Positions 20,495-28,141 of a stretch of DNA of 28,156 nt are shown here, in pieces. The stretch lies in IMG/VR virus record IMGVR_UViG_3300042478_001897, positions 1-28,156 of that record, one strand, 5' to 3'. This DNA is from a virus. Below the pieces are notes generated by a model that made no database searches, was not told the origin of the DNA, and was given only the letters and a program-made list of their open reading frames with translations. The translations under genes and the position numbers were made by a program. Positions within the stretch are counted from its first letter, which is position 1. Each line of letters begins with the position of its first letter.

Positions 20495-22328
20495 CGCTGC
20501 CCTTTCGCTTGCGTCTCGGCTTGGCGTACTTGCGGACGAACTGCGGCGAGTCGTCCACCCACACGTCCACGGTGACACCGGCCGCCTTGGCGGCGTCGTC
20601 CTTGAGCGTGTCGCCGACGAGCAGCACCCGACTGAACGCGTCGGCGTACTCGCCCAGTGTGTCGGCCACGGTCTGCCGGTCGTCGGCCGTATCTGGCCGA
20701 CGGCTGACCATGACCACCGTGTTCCCGTCCGATACCGCCTTGCGGGCAAACTCGCCCCACAGGGCCGGGTCGGCCGCGAACGTCCGGTCGAAGTCGATTG
20801 AGATCGTCATGGCCCGCGACTCGGGCTGCGAGCGTGCTGGCGGCGGCGGCACTGGTACCGGCGACGCCGGCTCGGGCACGCCCGCAAGGATCGCATCGAC
20901 CTGCGGCCGCGGAATGAACGGGAAGGCTGCCGCGACCGCTGCAGCGGCACCGCTCTTGGTAAAGACGCCTGTGCTGACAGCCTGCAGGATCGCGAGCAGC
21001 CCCGTGATTTGTGATCCGTTGAGCGACACGTCTGCCGCCTGCGGCTCGCCGGGGGCCGCGTCGGTCGGCACCGCCGCGGCGGTCGGCTCGGTAGCCGGCG
21101 TCTCCAGCGTCGCAGTCGGCTCAGGTAGCGAGGCCGCCCGGTCGAGCGTCGTCATGTTGAGTTGCACGAACCGCGTGTCGCCGGCCTCCACCGGGTCGAG
21201 GTTTTCCCACGACCGGATTTCGTTGATGCTCGCCACGCCGAGATTCCAGAGCGTCTGGTAGTACGACGCGCGGGCCGTGGCGTCGCCACGCAGCAGGCCG
21301 CGTACGTCGAACTCGGCGAACAGAGAATCGTCCGTGATGAGGTCGCGGGCAAACGCCGACTCGAACCGACGCAGCCAGCCGAGCAGCGTGTTCTGGAGGT
21401 AGTCGAGGCTCTGCTGCTCGATGTTGGAAAACGACGAGCGGGTCAGGTCGCCGACAAGGTGCGGCGGGCACCCGTAGATGCGGCAGATTTCCTCGACGGA
21501 AAACCGCCGCGTCTCCAGAAACTGCGACTCTTGATTCGTGCCGCCGAACTCCACAGGCTTGAGGCCGTTGGTCAGTACCGCCGTCCGGTTGCTCCGGTCC
21601 GGTCCGCGATGCACCCGCTCCCAGTTTTCGCGGAGCGAGCGGGCCGTCTCCGGGTCGATCATGTTGTCGGTGGCGAGGACCACGCCGGGCCGTGCCCCGT
21701 TGGCGAAGAACGACGCCCCGTGAATCTCGCACGCCCGAGCAAGCCCGATGGCGTCGCGGGCCAGTTCCACCGGCACCATGCCGTTGACGCCGTCGTCGGA
21801 CAGCCACCGCAGGTGCATGATCTGGTCTTGCGTGTAGACCGTCTCGGCCCCGGTTTCTTCGCGGTACTTATACCGCAGCCGCCCGTTCTCGATCCGCTCG
21901 GGCTTCATGCGGCTCGGGTGCAGAGCGATCAACTCCGACGCGAAGCCGGCAGCCCCGGCCCGCATCTCGACGTAGGCGTTGCCGTGCAGGCAGAGGTGCA
22001 TCATCAACTGCTCGCGCCACTCAAAACTCGTCTGCCAGCCGTTCGGCGTGGCGTGCAGCAGGCGGTAGAGCGGATGCTCGCGGGCGATCGTCTTGCCGCC
22101 GTCAGCCTGCCGCCGGTAGAGGTGCAGCGGCAGTCCCGCCACCGAGGTCGCCAGCACGCGGACGCACGCCAGCACGACGGTCGAACGCATCGCCGTCTCG
22201 GAGTCGACCCGCACGCCGGCAGGGTTGCGGGCGCTGCCGCCGAACGATCCGCCTTCGTAGTCCCAGTGCCGCGACTCCGCGTCACCGGACGGAAGCCAGA
22301 GGATTCGCGGGTTGGCGTCTGCGATCAT
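20478..22328 (-). CDS. Portal protein with C-terminal HAD-like phosphatase domain (616 aa)
   Basis: Residues 1-400 match the HK97-type portal: AMRSTVVLACVRVLATSVAG, NAYVEMRAGA, RFSVEEICRIYGCPPHLVGD and SNIEQQSLDYLQNTLLGWLR. A linker and helical segment (LNGSQITGLLAILQAVSTGV) lead to residues 507-616, which have HAD phosphatase features: TISIDFDRTF (Asp512, Asp514), a Ser in VMVSRRPD (542) and VDVWVDDSPQ (Asp592/593). Such enzymes act on phosphate esters. The Met507 codon at 20810 could start a separate protein, but upstream there is no good ribosome binding site, so a true fusion is more likely. The gene starts 3 bases after the terminase stop. Confidence 0.85.
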   Translation of the reverse strand: MIADANPRILWLPSGDAESRHWDYEGGSFGGSARNPAGVRVDSETAMRSTVVLACVRVLATSVAGLPLHLYRRQADGGKTIAREHPLYRLLHATPNGWQTSFEWREQLMMHLCLHGNAYVEMRAGAAGFASELIALHPSRMKPERIENGRLRYKYREETGAETVYTQDQIMHLRWLSDDGVNGMVPVELARDAIGLARACEIHGASFFANGARPGVVLATDNMIDPETARSLRENWERVHRGPDRSNRTAVLTNGLKPVEFGGTNQESQFLETRRFSVEEICRIYGCPPHLVGDLTRSSFSNIEQQSLDYLQNTLLGWLRRFESAFARDLITDDSLFAEFDVRGLLRGDATARASYYQTLWNLGVASINEIRSWENLDPVEAGDTRFVQLNMTTLDRAASLPEPTATLETPATEPTAAAVPTDAAPGEPQAADVSLNGSQITGLLAILQAVSTGVFTKSGAAAAVAAAFPFIPRPQVDAILAGVPEPASPVPVPPPPARSQPESRAMTISIDFDRTFAADPALWGEFARKAVSDGNTVVMVSRRPDTADDRQTVADTLGEYADAFSRVLLVGDTLKDDAAKAAGVTVDVWVDDSPQFVRKYAKPRRKRKGSDGGTV

Positions 22329-22331
22329 GGG

Positions 22332-23945
22332 TCAGATGATGAAGATTTCGGGGGCTTGTTCTTGAGGCTTTTTCGCAGCGTGGATGCCGACCGCCATCGT
22401 CAGGGCCACGATGCCGTCGATCCGCTCACTTTTTCCGTATTCCGGCTTGATCGGTTTGATGTTCCCTGCGGCGTCCATCTTCACGCTGACGTTGCCGGCC
22501 ATCCATCCGAGGATTTTGTTACCGCCGTGCCGGAGCTTCCCCGATGCGATGAGGTTTTCCAGTTGCTTCGCGGCTGGGCTCATGCTGGCGTAGCCCTGTC
22601 CAAAACCTACAACGTCGAGCCCGTCCCCTTGCAGTTGCAGGGAAAGTTGCGTGGCGTTCCACCGGTCGATGGCAATCTGCCGCACGTTGTATTGCTTGGA
22701 AAACTGAACAATGTCCCGGCGGATCACGTCGAAGTCCGTCACGTTCCCGCCCGTCATAGTCAGGCCGGTGGACGCGTCTTTCGCCCACGACACGTACGGC
22801 ACGCGGTCCTTCCGCTCCCGCTCCTGTGCGTTGTCCCCCGGAATCCAGAACCGACACAGAACGTCGTAGGTGCCGTCGGGGGCGGGGAACACCGCGACGA
22901 ACGCCGAGGTGTCGTAGGTGGTCGCAAGGTCGAGGCCGCACCAGCACTCCCGCCGGTCGAGCGGGCCGGGCGGCTCTGAGTCGCAAGCGTCCCACGCCTC
23001 CATGCGAATCCAGCGCGTGTCCTGCTGCGTCCACTGGTTGAGTCGGTAGCGGCGGAACGAGTTTTCTTTCGTGTTGGAAAGTTGGGCCTCGCGGCAGTCG
23101 GCGGCGAAGTCCTCCGGTTTGATTGTCACGCCCCACGACGGATTCGCCTTGGGCCACGTGGCCTCGGCTGTCCATTCGTCCGATTCCTCGGCCTCGTAGA
23201 TGCACGGAAAGAACGTCGGGTCATGCGTCCAATCCCGCAGCACGGCGCGAGCGTAGTTGTACTGCTCCCAGCAGATTGAGTTGCGGTCGTAACCAGCCGT
23301 CGTCACCGACACAAGGAGCGGCTGCTCTCGGGCCGCGCCGCCGTAGCGAAGCGAGTCCCATAAACGGCGGTCGCGTTGAGCGTGCAACTCGTCGAATAAG
23401 AGGGCATGAATATTGAGCCCTTCCGCCCTGAAGGCATCCGCGCTGAGTACCCTGTAAAACGCCGCCTCCTTGCGGTAGGCGATCGTGCGGCGGGAGTCGA
23501 TGACTTCCAGCACGCGGGAGAGTTGCGGCGACGCCCGCACCATCGACGCCATTTCCCTGTAGACCAACGAGGCTTGCTCACGGTCCGCAGCCGCCCCGTA
23601 GACTTCCGCCCCGTTTTCCCCGTCCATGACGAGCAGATAGAGACCGATGCCCGCGAGGAGCGTTGACTTCCCCTGCTTCTTCCCCGTGGAGATGTAGGCC
23701 ACGCGATAGCGGCGGGTATCGTCGGCGAGTCGCTTCCAACCAAACAACTCGCCGATCATCACCGTCTGCCACTCAAGCAGGGCAAACGGCTGGCCCGCGT
23801 GCTTCCCCTTGCTGTGCCGCAGCCAGCCCTCGAAAAAGTTCACGGCGTGCTGCGCGGCTTCAGGGTCAAAGTAGTAGTCAAGCCCCAGGCGTGCGGCGTC
23901 GCTTCGCAGCGTAGGCGGCAACCGGGTCTGCTTCTTCACTGCCAT
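22332..23945 (-). CDS. terL: Terminase large subunit (537 aa)
   Basis: This is the packaging motor and nuclease. The ATPase has Walker A STGKKQGKST (86-95), Walker B ALLFDELHA (181-189) and a coupling segment SVTTAG (213-218). The RNase H-like nuclease has GLDLATTYD (337-345), IAIDRWNAT (424-432) and a final acidic ERIDGIVALTMA. Length is usual for the Terminase_1 (HK97/P27-associated) type. The ATG at 23945 follows AGGTGAG and lies 68 bases inside the small subunit gene, a longer overlap than normal but supported by the full N-terminal domain. It works with the small subunit and portal to fill the prohead. Confidence 0.95.
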   Translation of the reverse strand: MAVKKQTRLPPTLRSDAARLGLDYYFDPEAAQHAVNFFEGWLRHSKGKHAGQPFALLEWQTVMIGELFGWKRLADDTRRYRVAYISTGKKQGKSTLLAGIGLYLLVMDGENGAEVYGAAADREQASLVYREMASMVRASPQLSRVLEVIDSRRTIAYRKEAAFYRVLSADAFRAEGLNIHALLFDELHAQRDRRLWDSLRYGGAAREQPLLVSVTTAGYDRNSICWEQYNYARAVLRDWTHDPTFFPCIYEAEESDEWTAEATWPKANPSWGVTIKPEDFAADCREAQLSNTKENSFRRYRLNQWTQQDTRWIRMEAWDACDSEPPGPLDRRECWCGLDLATTYDTSAFVAVFPAPDGTYDVLCRFWIPGDNAQERERKDRVPYVSWAKDASTGLTMTGGNVTDFDVIRRDIVQFSKQYNVRQIAIDRWNATQLSLQLQGDGLDVVGFGQGYASMSPAAKQLENLIASGKLRHGGNKILGWMAGNVSVKMDAAGNIKPIKPEYGKSERIDGIVALTMAVGIHAAKKPQEQAPEIFII

Positions 23946-24405
23946 GCGTGCTCACCTGTGACCGGCTGCTTGGCGTCATGCCGAAGTCTTGCTGCATCCT
24001 TCGCAGGTCGCCACGCAGCGACCGTTCGTCGACCGACCATGAGTGCGGCTGCGTCCACTTGATCCGCAGCCGTCCGTCCGTGCGGTTCGGATCGGGTTCC
24101 ATCATCACGTTGTCGCGGCCGAACTGCTTGCACTTGTCTCGGGCCTCCAGCCATTTAGACCATGTGTGGCAATAGAGAGCCCACGCGTCGATGTCGGCCT
24201 CGGTGAACACCCGCATCCGCCGCAGCATCGGCACGGTGTCGTTCCACTTCTTCACCGCGACCGGGTCTTCGGCAATCGACTCGGGCGGGTCTAGTTTGTC
24301 GAGCAGGTCGGGCGTCGGCTCGTTCGTCGGCAGCGCCGCCTTCGACGGATTGCCGCGAATGTATTTCAGGATCGACGGTTCGGGTGCGGGGCCGCGTTTG
24401 CCCAT
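23878..24405 (-). CDS. terS: Terminase small subunit, P27 type (175 aa)
   Basis: The start MGKRGPAPEPSILKYIRGNP is a hallmark of P27-family small terminases (MGRRGPKPTP..LRGNP). Later motifs are AEDPVAVKKWNDTVPMLRRMRVFTEADIDAWALYCHTWSKW and SLRGDLRRMQQDFGMTPSSR. It recognises phage DNA and guides the large subunit. The ATG at 24405 was preferred over 24432 because the family begins there and it lies just after the UDP-galactopyranose mutase stop. The end overlaps the large subunit start by 68 bases. Confidence 0.92.
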   Translation of the reverse strand: MGKRGPAPEPSILKYIRGNPSKAALPTNEPTPDLLDKLDPPESIAEDPVAVKKWNDTVPMLRRMRVFTEADIDAWALYCHTWSKWLEARDKCKQFGRDNVMMEPDPNRTDGRLRIKWTQPHSWSVDERSLRGDLRRMQQDFGMTPSSRSQVSTHGSEEADPVAAYAAKRRRTPGA

Positions 24406-24406
24406 G

Positions 24407-25495
24407 TCAGTTCTCCAGTAGCCGTTCGGCAAGTGTCATCGCTCTGCCGATTGCTTGATCCATGTCGTAGTAGCGGTATTCCCCGAGTCTGCCAGCAATC
24501 AGCACCCTTGGCGTCGCGTTAGCGCGGTTCCGGTACTTCTTGTATAGCGAATCGTTGGCCTCATCTGGAAACGGGTACTCGTAATCGGACGGGCTGTCCG
24601 GCGTGAACGGGGTCTCTGTTGTAATCACGGAGCCCTGAATCCGATTGGCGATGTCAGGCTGCATCATGTGCTTCCATTCCAGCGTTCGGATATGCGGCCC
24701 GCCTGCGTGCGTCGGGTTGTTGATCTGCCCGCGACACTGAATGTAGTTCGCGTTGGGGTCGTAGCGATGCTCGCGTCGCTGCCCTCGATACTGGAGGCGG
24801 CCGATGTCAAAACCAAAGAACTCGTCAATCGCCCCCGTGAACACAAGGCATCTTTTCGCTTCAATCTCGCGACTTCGCTCAAGGTAGTCGTAGTTCAGAA
24901 TGACGGGGATGCCGTCGAGCATCCTCCGCGTCCACTCGGCATAGCCGTTGACAGGGATGCCCTGATGCTTTGACTGAGGCTTGAGCCGAGGGTCGTCGTC
25001 TGACCGAACGTCGAAGCGGCTGCACAGCCTTGCGTCAAGAGTTTTGCACAGCACGCCCCATTGCTTCTCGTTGTATTCTCTCACGAACTTGTCGTATACG
25101 ACTCTCGGCATCATCGACAGGGCCGCTTCCTCAAAGTTCACTGGCGTGCCTGCGAACTCAGGTGCCCACGAATCACCGACGTTTCGAGTGATGTAAGACT
25201 GCCCAAGCGGCCACGAAACAAGGTTGCCGTCAACGTCCGATAGCAGCGCGGCCTCGTACCGGAAGAACTCCCCAAATCGCGTGGCCCACTCCCAGATGCG
25301 GTCGCACGACGTGCGAAAGTAGTGCGGCCCGTAGGTGTGGATTCGGATACCCGAACAATGAGCGTGATCGTGGACGTTGCCCCCCATGTGGTTGCGACGA
25401 TCCACGACCAAGACATCGCGGCCAGCGTCGGCCAAAGTGCGGGCTATCACCGCTCCAGTGAGGCCAGAGCCGACTACAAGGTAGTCGACTTTCAT
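24407..25495 (-). CDS. glf: UDP-galactopyranose mutase (362 aa)
   Basis: The protein converts UDP-galactopyranose to UDP-galactofuranose using reduced FAD. The N-terminus is a Rossmann FAD-binding motif (DYLVVGSGLTGAVIARTL), followed by DRRNHMGGNV, IHTYGPHYFRT with the flavin-adjacent His, YNEKQWG and VFTGAIDEFFGF. The substrate-binding arginines lie in HIRTLEWKHM and GRLGEYRYYDMDQAI. Length matches bacterial Glf (about 365). It is coupled by ATGA to the sulfotransferase and lies one base before the small terminase. Phages rarely carry this enzyme; it implies a galactofuranose product made during infection or lysogeny. Confidence 0.93.
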   Translation of the reverse strand: MKVDYLVVGSGLTGAVIARTLADAGRDVLVVDRRNHMGGNVHDHAHCSGIRIHTYGPHYFRTSCDRIWEWATRFGEFFRYEAALLSDVDGNLVSWPLGQSYITRNVGDSWAPEFAGTPVNFEEAALSMMPRVVYDKFVREYNEKQWGVLCKTLDARLCSRFDVRSDDDPRLKPQSKHQGIPVNGYAEWTRRMLDGIPVILNYDYLERSREIEAKRCLVFTGAIDEFFGFDIGRLQYRGQRREHRYDPNANYIQCRGQINNPTHAGGPHIRTLEWKHMMQPDIANRIQGSVITTETPFTPDSPSDYEYPFPDEANDSLYKKYRNRANATPRVLIAGRLGEYRYYDMDQAIGRAMTLAERLLEN

Positions 25496-26343
25496 CGGGG
25501 CTGCCGCCGAGAAATCAAGGCGGTCTTTCGCGACCAGATAGTTTTGCTTCGCTGCAGTATCTCATCTGACGAGATACTGCACGGCGAATCTACGGAGTCA
25601 TAGCCGCCGAGAAAACAGTCGTCAGAGTAGACCGACGCGATGATGTCGGCGGACTCCTTGGAATACTGCTGCTTTGCCGGGAGGGCCATCTTCGCTGTCT
25701 TGTTGTAGAGTTTTGAGTGGCGATTCAGAGGCACGCTGATTCCGATGGCAGCATTCACCGCCGCCCAGTCCTTTTGGACGTGCTCGTACCTACCGACATA
25801 CGAGAACTCTGGAGACACCCACGCCCACTGGTGGGAGGTGAGGAAGAACTTCAACGAGTACGGCTGGGTCATCACGTACCGCGAGTTGCGGAGCATGTGA
25901 ACAAACTCATCAAGCGTCCGGCACCCGTGAGCGAGCGTCTTTTTCCCGTTGGCTTCCCACGCGCTCAGGAGGTTCCAGACCGACAGCACTCTCGTCCACG
26001 GGTTTCGAATGAACGTGAAACTAAACCGCCGACTCATTTCCGCTGGGGGCAGGCACTTGTTCCGCATGAGGGCAGCGACCGGCGTGTGGTTGTGGCAAAC
26101 GGAGACGGTGGAGCCGGGATACTGGAGGTAAAAACTTCTGGCGTGATCTGGCTGGTTGATTCGCACGTAGTCAAGAACGCTCTCAGAAAGAACCCCGTGC
26201 ATACTTTCCGACGCCGTTCTCGGAATCTTCGTGAACAAGAAAGGCTTCGGCCGCTGCCCGCGGCTGCGCGAGAGCATCCTTGCGTTGCGTTGGCCCATCT
26301 GAGCCAGCAGGGTGACGATGCTTTTCTTGGGCCTCCCAGCCAT
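25492..26343 (-). CDS. Sulfotransferase family protein (283 aa)
   Basis: The protein carries the two 3'-phosphoadenosine-5'-phosphosulfate (PAPS) sites of carbohydrate sulfotransferases: KIPRTASESM (39-48) for the 5' phosphosulfate loop and FIRNPWTRVLS (111-121) for the 3' phosphate. His84/His86 in CHNHTP may be part of the acceptor site. The usual C-terminal FLGGYD is followed by about 35 extra residues, encoded partly by a perfect hairpin at 25553-25581. The ATG at 26343 has AAAGGAG eight bases upstream; GTG at 26346 is an alternative. It would place sulfate on a sugar or other hydroxyl. The acceptor is unknown. Confidence 0.85.
   Translation of the reverse strand: MAGRPKKSIVTLLAQMGQRNARMLSRSRGQRPKPFLFTKIPRTASESMHGVLSESVLDYVRINQPDHARSFYLQYPGSTVSVCHNHTPVAALMRNKCLPPAEMSRRFSFTFIRNPWTRVLSVWNLLSAWEANGKKTLAHGCRTLDEFVHMLRNSRYVMTQPYSLKFFLTSHQWAWVSPEFSYVGRYEHVQKDWAAVNAAIGISVPLNRHSKLYNKTAKMALPAKQQYSKESADIIASVYSDDCFLGGYDSVDSPCSISSDEILQRSKTIWSRKTALISRRQPR
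25553..25581. repeat. Perfect 11-bp stem-loop inside the sulfotransferase gene
   Basis: Bases 25553-25563 and 25571-25581 are perfectly complementary, with a 7-base loop. The stem is AT-rich (TGCAGTATCTC). It lies in the C-terminal extension. It has no T-run on the minus strand. Because of its symmetry both strands encode CSISSDEIL in one frame. Confidence 0.6.
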
Positions 26344-27236
26344 CACGCCAGCTCCTTTCGATACTTCTCGTCAACGATCTCGGGGCAGGCGTACTTCCAC
26401 TGAACCATGTGGTGAATGCGACGATGCTTGCCTCCCATCGTGGCAATCTTCACGCACGACGGAGCAACTAGGACTGAGTAGAACGATTTGATGTACGTCC
26501 CCATCTCAAGGTAGATGTCTGTGCATCCACCAGCTTCAGCCTGCGTCTGCGGCTGCCATAGGCGAAGCCTCGGGAGAGTGACGAACAACTCTCCTCGCCT
26601 CCCGCACTCGACGTACAGATTCACATCGTCGTTCACGCGACCGCGGAACGTGACCTTTGCGTCTGACCGGAAGAAGAAGCTGTTCATCGCTTTGCGCGAG
26701 AACCGGCCTTCCTTAGCGAACCTTGCAAAACGCCCCTCTCCGCCGCCGATGAAATCGCCGCCTTGAGCGAAGGCAACTGACGTCGCAGATGAATCGTCCA
26801 GAAAGTTCAAGCAGGCTTCGATAATCGGGTCAAGATTGTGCGTCACAACGTTTGATGTGATGTAGTCACCATCGTTGTTCATCGCCCAACCGAACTGCGA
26901 GTAGTCGTCATCAAGTTGCCAGAAATGAGTCAGGCCAAGCTCACGCGCGATCGCGAAGTTGTAGTTGCGGGCGAACACCACCGAGTTTCGCTTGCCGTAG
27001 TTGTCGCACGCGTCGACCGACTCTGCGACCTTCTTTTTGTCAAAGACGATCACCTCATCGCCGTAGTTGTCGATGTACTTCTGGAGCTGCTCGTCCTCAT
27101 CATCAACGAGCAGATAAATCCTGCCTGTATACCCGCCTTTCTTGAGGGCATGGTACGACATGACACTGTCAGCACGTCCGTGAGTGAGGATGAACGTGGC
27201 AAACTTCCGCGGCTTCGGCTTCTTCTTACTCGGCAT
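26343..27236 (-). CDS. TET-associated glycosyltransferase (TAGT/GREB1-like) (297 aa)
   Basis: The sequence matches the TAGT pattern: FILTHGRADSVMSYHALKKG (15-34), IYLLVDDEDEQ (40-50), THFWQLDDDYSQFG (103-116) with the DDD metal/sugar site, FRGRVNDDVNLYVECGRRGE (197-216), QTQAEAGG, GTYIKSFYSVLVAPSC (246-261) and HRRIHHMVQW (271-280). This family is named for linkage to TET/JBP dioxygenases in phages, where it is predicted to glycosylate oxidised bases, and it is related to the base J glucosyltransferase and human GREB1. ATG 27236 has AAGGAG upstream and overlaps the ParB-like gene by 11 bases. Sampled sequence here is much AT-richer than the structural genes. No dioxygenase is visible in the window, so its acceptor is open. 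Confidence 0.85.
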   Translation of the reverse strand: MPSKKKPKPRKFATFILTHGRADSVMSYHALKKGGYTGRIYLLVDDEDEQLQKYIDNYGDEVIVFDKKKVAESVDACDNYGKRNSVVFARNYNFAIARELGLTHFWQLDDDYSQFGWAMNNDGDYITSNVVTHNLDPIIEACLNFLDDSSATSVAFAQGGDFIGGGEGRFARFAKEGRFSRKAMNSFFFRSDAKVTFRGRVNDDVNLYVECGRRGELFVTLPRLRLWQPQTQAEAGGCTDIYLEMGTYIKSFYSVLVAPSCVKIATMGGKHRRIHHMVQWKYACPEIVDEKYRKELA

Positions 27237-28050
27237 CGACAGTCTCCTTTTCGGCGGAGTACGCTGCGTCGAGTGACTGACTGAGCCGCGTCCAGCCGTT
27301 CTTGATCGCTGCGTCGAGGTCAACGATCACGAGCGCACTGTCCTCCATCAGACGCTGAACGTGTGCACCGGAATGTGCGTAGTAGTTGGCAATCTCTTGG
27401 AAGTTGAACACGACGTGGCGGTATGCGGCAGCGCGGAGGAAGTGCTTGTCGCTTTCTGGCAAGTCGCTCGCGTCGATTGCCTTGAGGAGGTTGCCGCAAT
27501 ACTCGTCGTCGTAGCACTGAGACAACTGAGGCTTGTCTCCGATCGTCGCATACGGAGGCACCTCCACCTTGTCGGTGTAGGGGTTGTTGGGTGAGCCGTC
27601 GCCGTCGTCTTCGGCTTCGGCTGCTTCGGAAAGCGTCTCGTACAGCCCGGCCTGCGCCGCCGTAACGGCCATCATCTGCTGCAACGCCTCGCTCCCCGTG
27701 TCGACGTTGCGGAGCAGTTCGTCCAACTTCGCCGCGTCGCTGTTCGCCATCGCCGCGAGCGGATCAAGCGTGGCAAGAATCTTGTCGGCCTCGGCCTCAT
27801 TCACGTCGAGGATCAGCACCGGCACGTCGCCGTCGCCAAGCGTCTCGGCTCGGAGGTGGCCGTCGATCAGCATCAGCGAGCCGTCGGGGAGTTCGCGGGC
27901 GAGGCAGGCGTCGGCCAGCCCGACTTCGGCCAGCACGCCGCGGAGGGCGTCGGCCTGCGCCTTCGGGTGCGTTCGCCAGTTCTTCGGGTTGGGCCGAAGG
28001 TCGCTGGCAGGGACCATGCGGAGCGATTTGACGCGGTTTCGGATGTTCAT
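27226..28050 (-). CDS. ParB-like protein with a TAGT-associated C-terminal domain (274 aa)
   Basis: Residues 10-95 are a ParB/sulfiredoxin-type domain: VPASDLRPNPKNWRTHPKAQ, then GSLMLIDGHLRAETLGDGDV with GHLRAE in place of the nucleotide-binding GERR box, then EADKILATLDPLAAMA. The C-terminal 90 residues (ESDKHFLRAAAYRHVVFNFQ; ANYYAHSGAHVQRLMEDSAL; VIVDLDAAIKNGW) form a second conserved domain that I recall from ParB-like proteins beside TAGT genes. Some such proteins are nucleases or CTPases; which applies is unknown. The ATG at 28050 has only a weak ribosome binding site (GAAACCCCG). It is the first gene of the cargo operon in the window. Confidence 0.8.
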   Translation of the reverse strand: MNIRNRVKSLRMVPASDLRPNPKNWRTHPKAQADALRGVLAEVGLADACLARELPDGSLMLIDGHLRAETLGDGDVPVLILDVNEAEADKILATLDPLAAMANSDAAKLDELLRNVDTGSEALQQMMAVTAAQAGLYETLSEAAEAEDDGDGSPNNPYTDKVEVPPYATIGDKPQLSQCYDDEYCGNLLKAIDASDLPESDKHFLRAAAYRHVVFNFQEIANYYAHSGAHVQRLMEDSALVIVDLDAAIKNGWTRLSQSLDAAYSAEKETVDAE

Positions 28051-28091
28051 CGGGGTTTCATGGGGGGTGGCGGCATCGGGCCTAGGATCGC

Positions 28092-28141
28092 GTTATAGGG
28101 GGCGTGGCAAGCGACGGACCGGGGGGGCCGAAAACCCCCGG
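28092..28141 (-). promoter_or_regulatory. Upstream region of the ParB-like gene: possible -10 box and hairpin
   Basis: On the minus strand TATAAC (28092-28097) is a possible -10 box about 42 bases before the ParB-like start, but no good -35 box precedes it. A 7-bp stem (28119-28125 with 28135-28141) with a 9-base loop lies further upstream. It might end a transcript from outside the window. The 28051-28156 stretch holds no supported gene. Confidence 0.3.

Noticed and set aside
20478-20810. HAD-like domain as a separate gene
   Set aside because: The frame is continuous with the portal, and the ATG at 20810 lacks a clear ribosome binding site. It is kept as a possible internal start rather than an independent CDS.
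21162-22979. A 605-codon open frame on the plus strand opposite portal and terminase
   Set aside because: It spans two genes with clear families on the minus strand, is rich in R, V, H and P without recognisable motifs, and has no ribosome binding site.
24407-28050. Host O-antigen or cell-wall gene cluster inserted by chance
   Set aside because: The genes are tightly coupled with one another and the mutase ends one base before the small terminase. The TAGT and ParB-like families are phage-associated rather than typical of polysaccharide loci. A host-surface role for the products is still possible.
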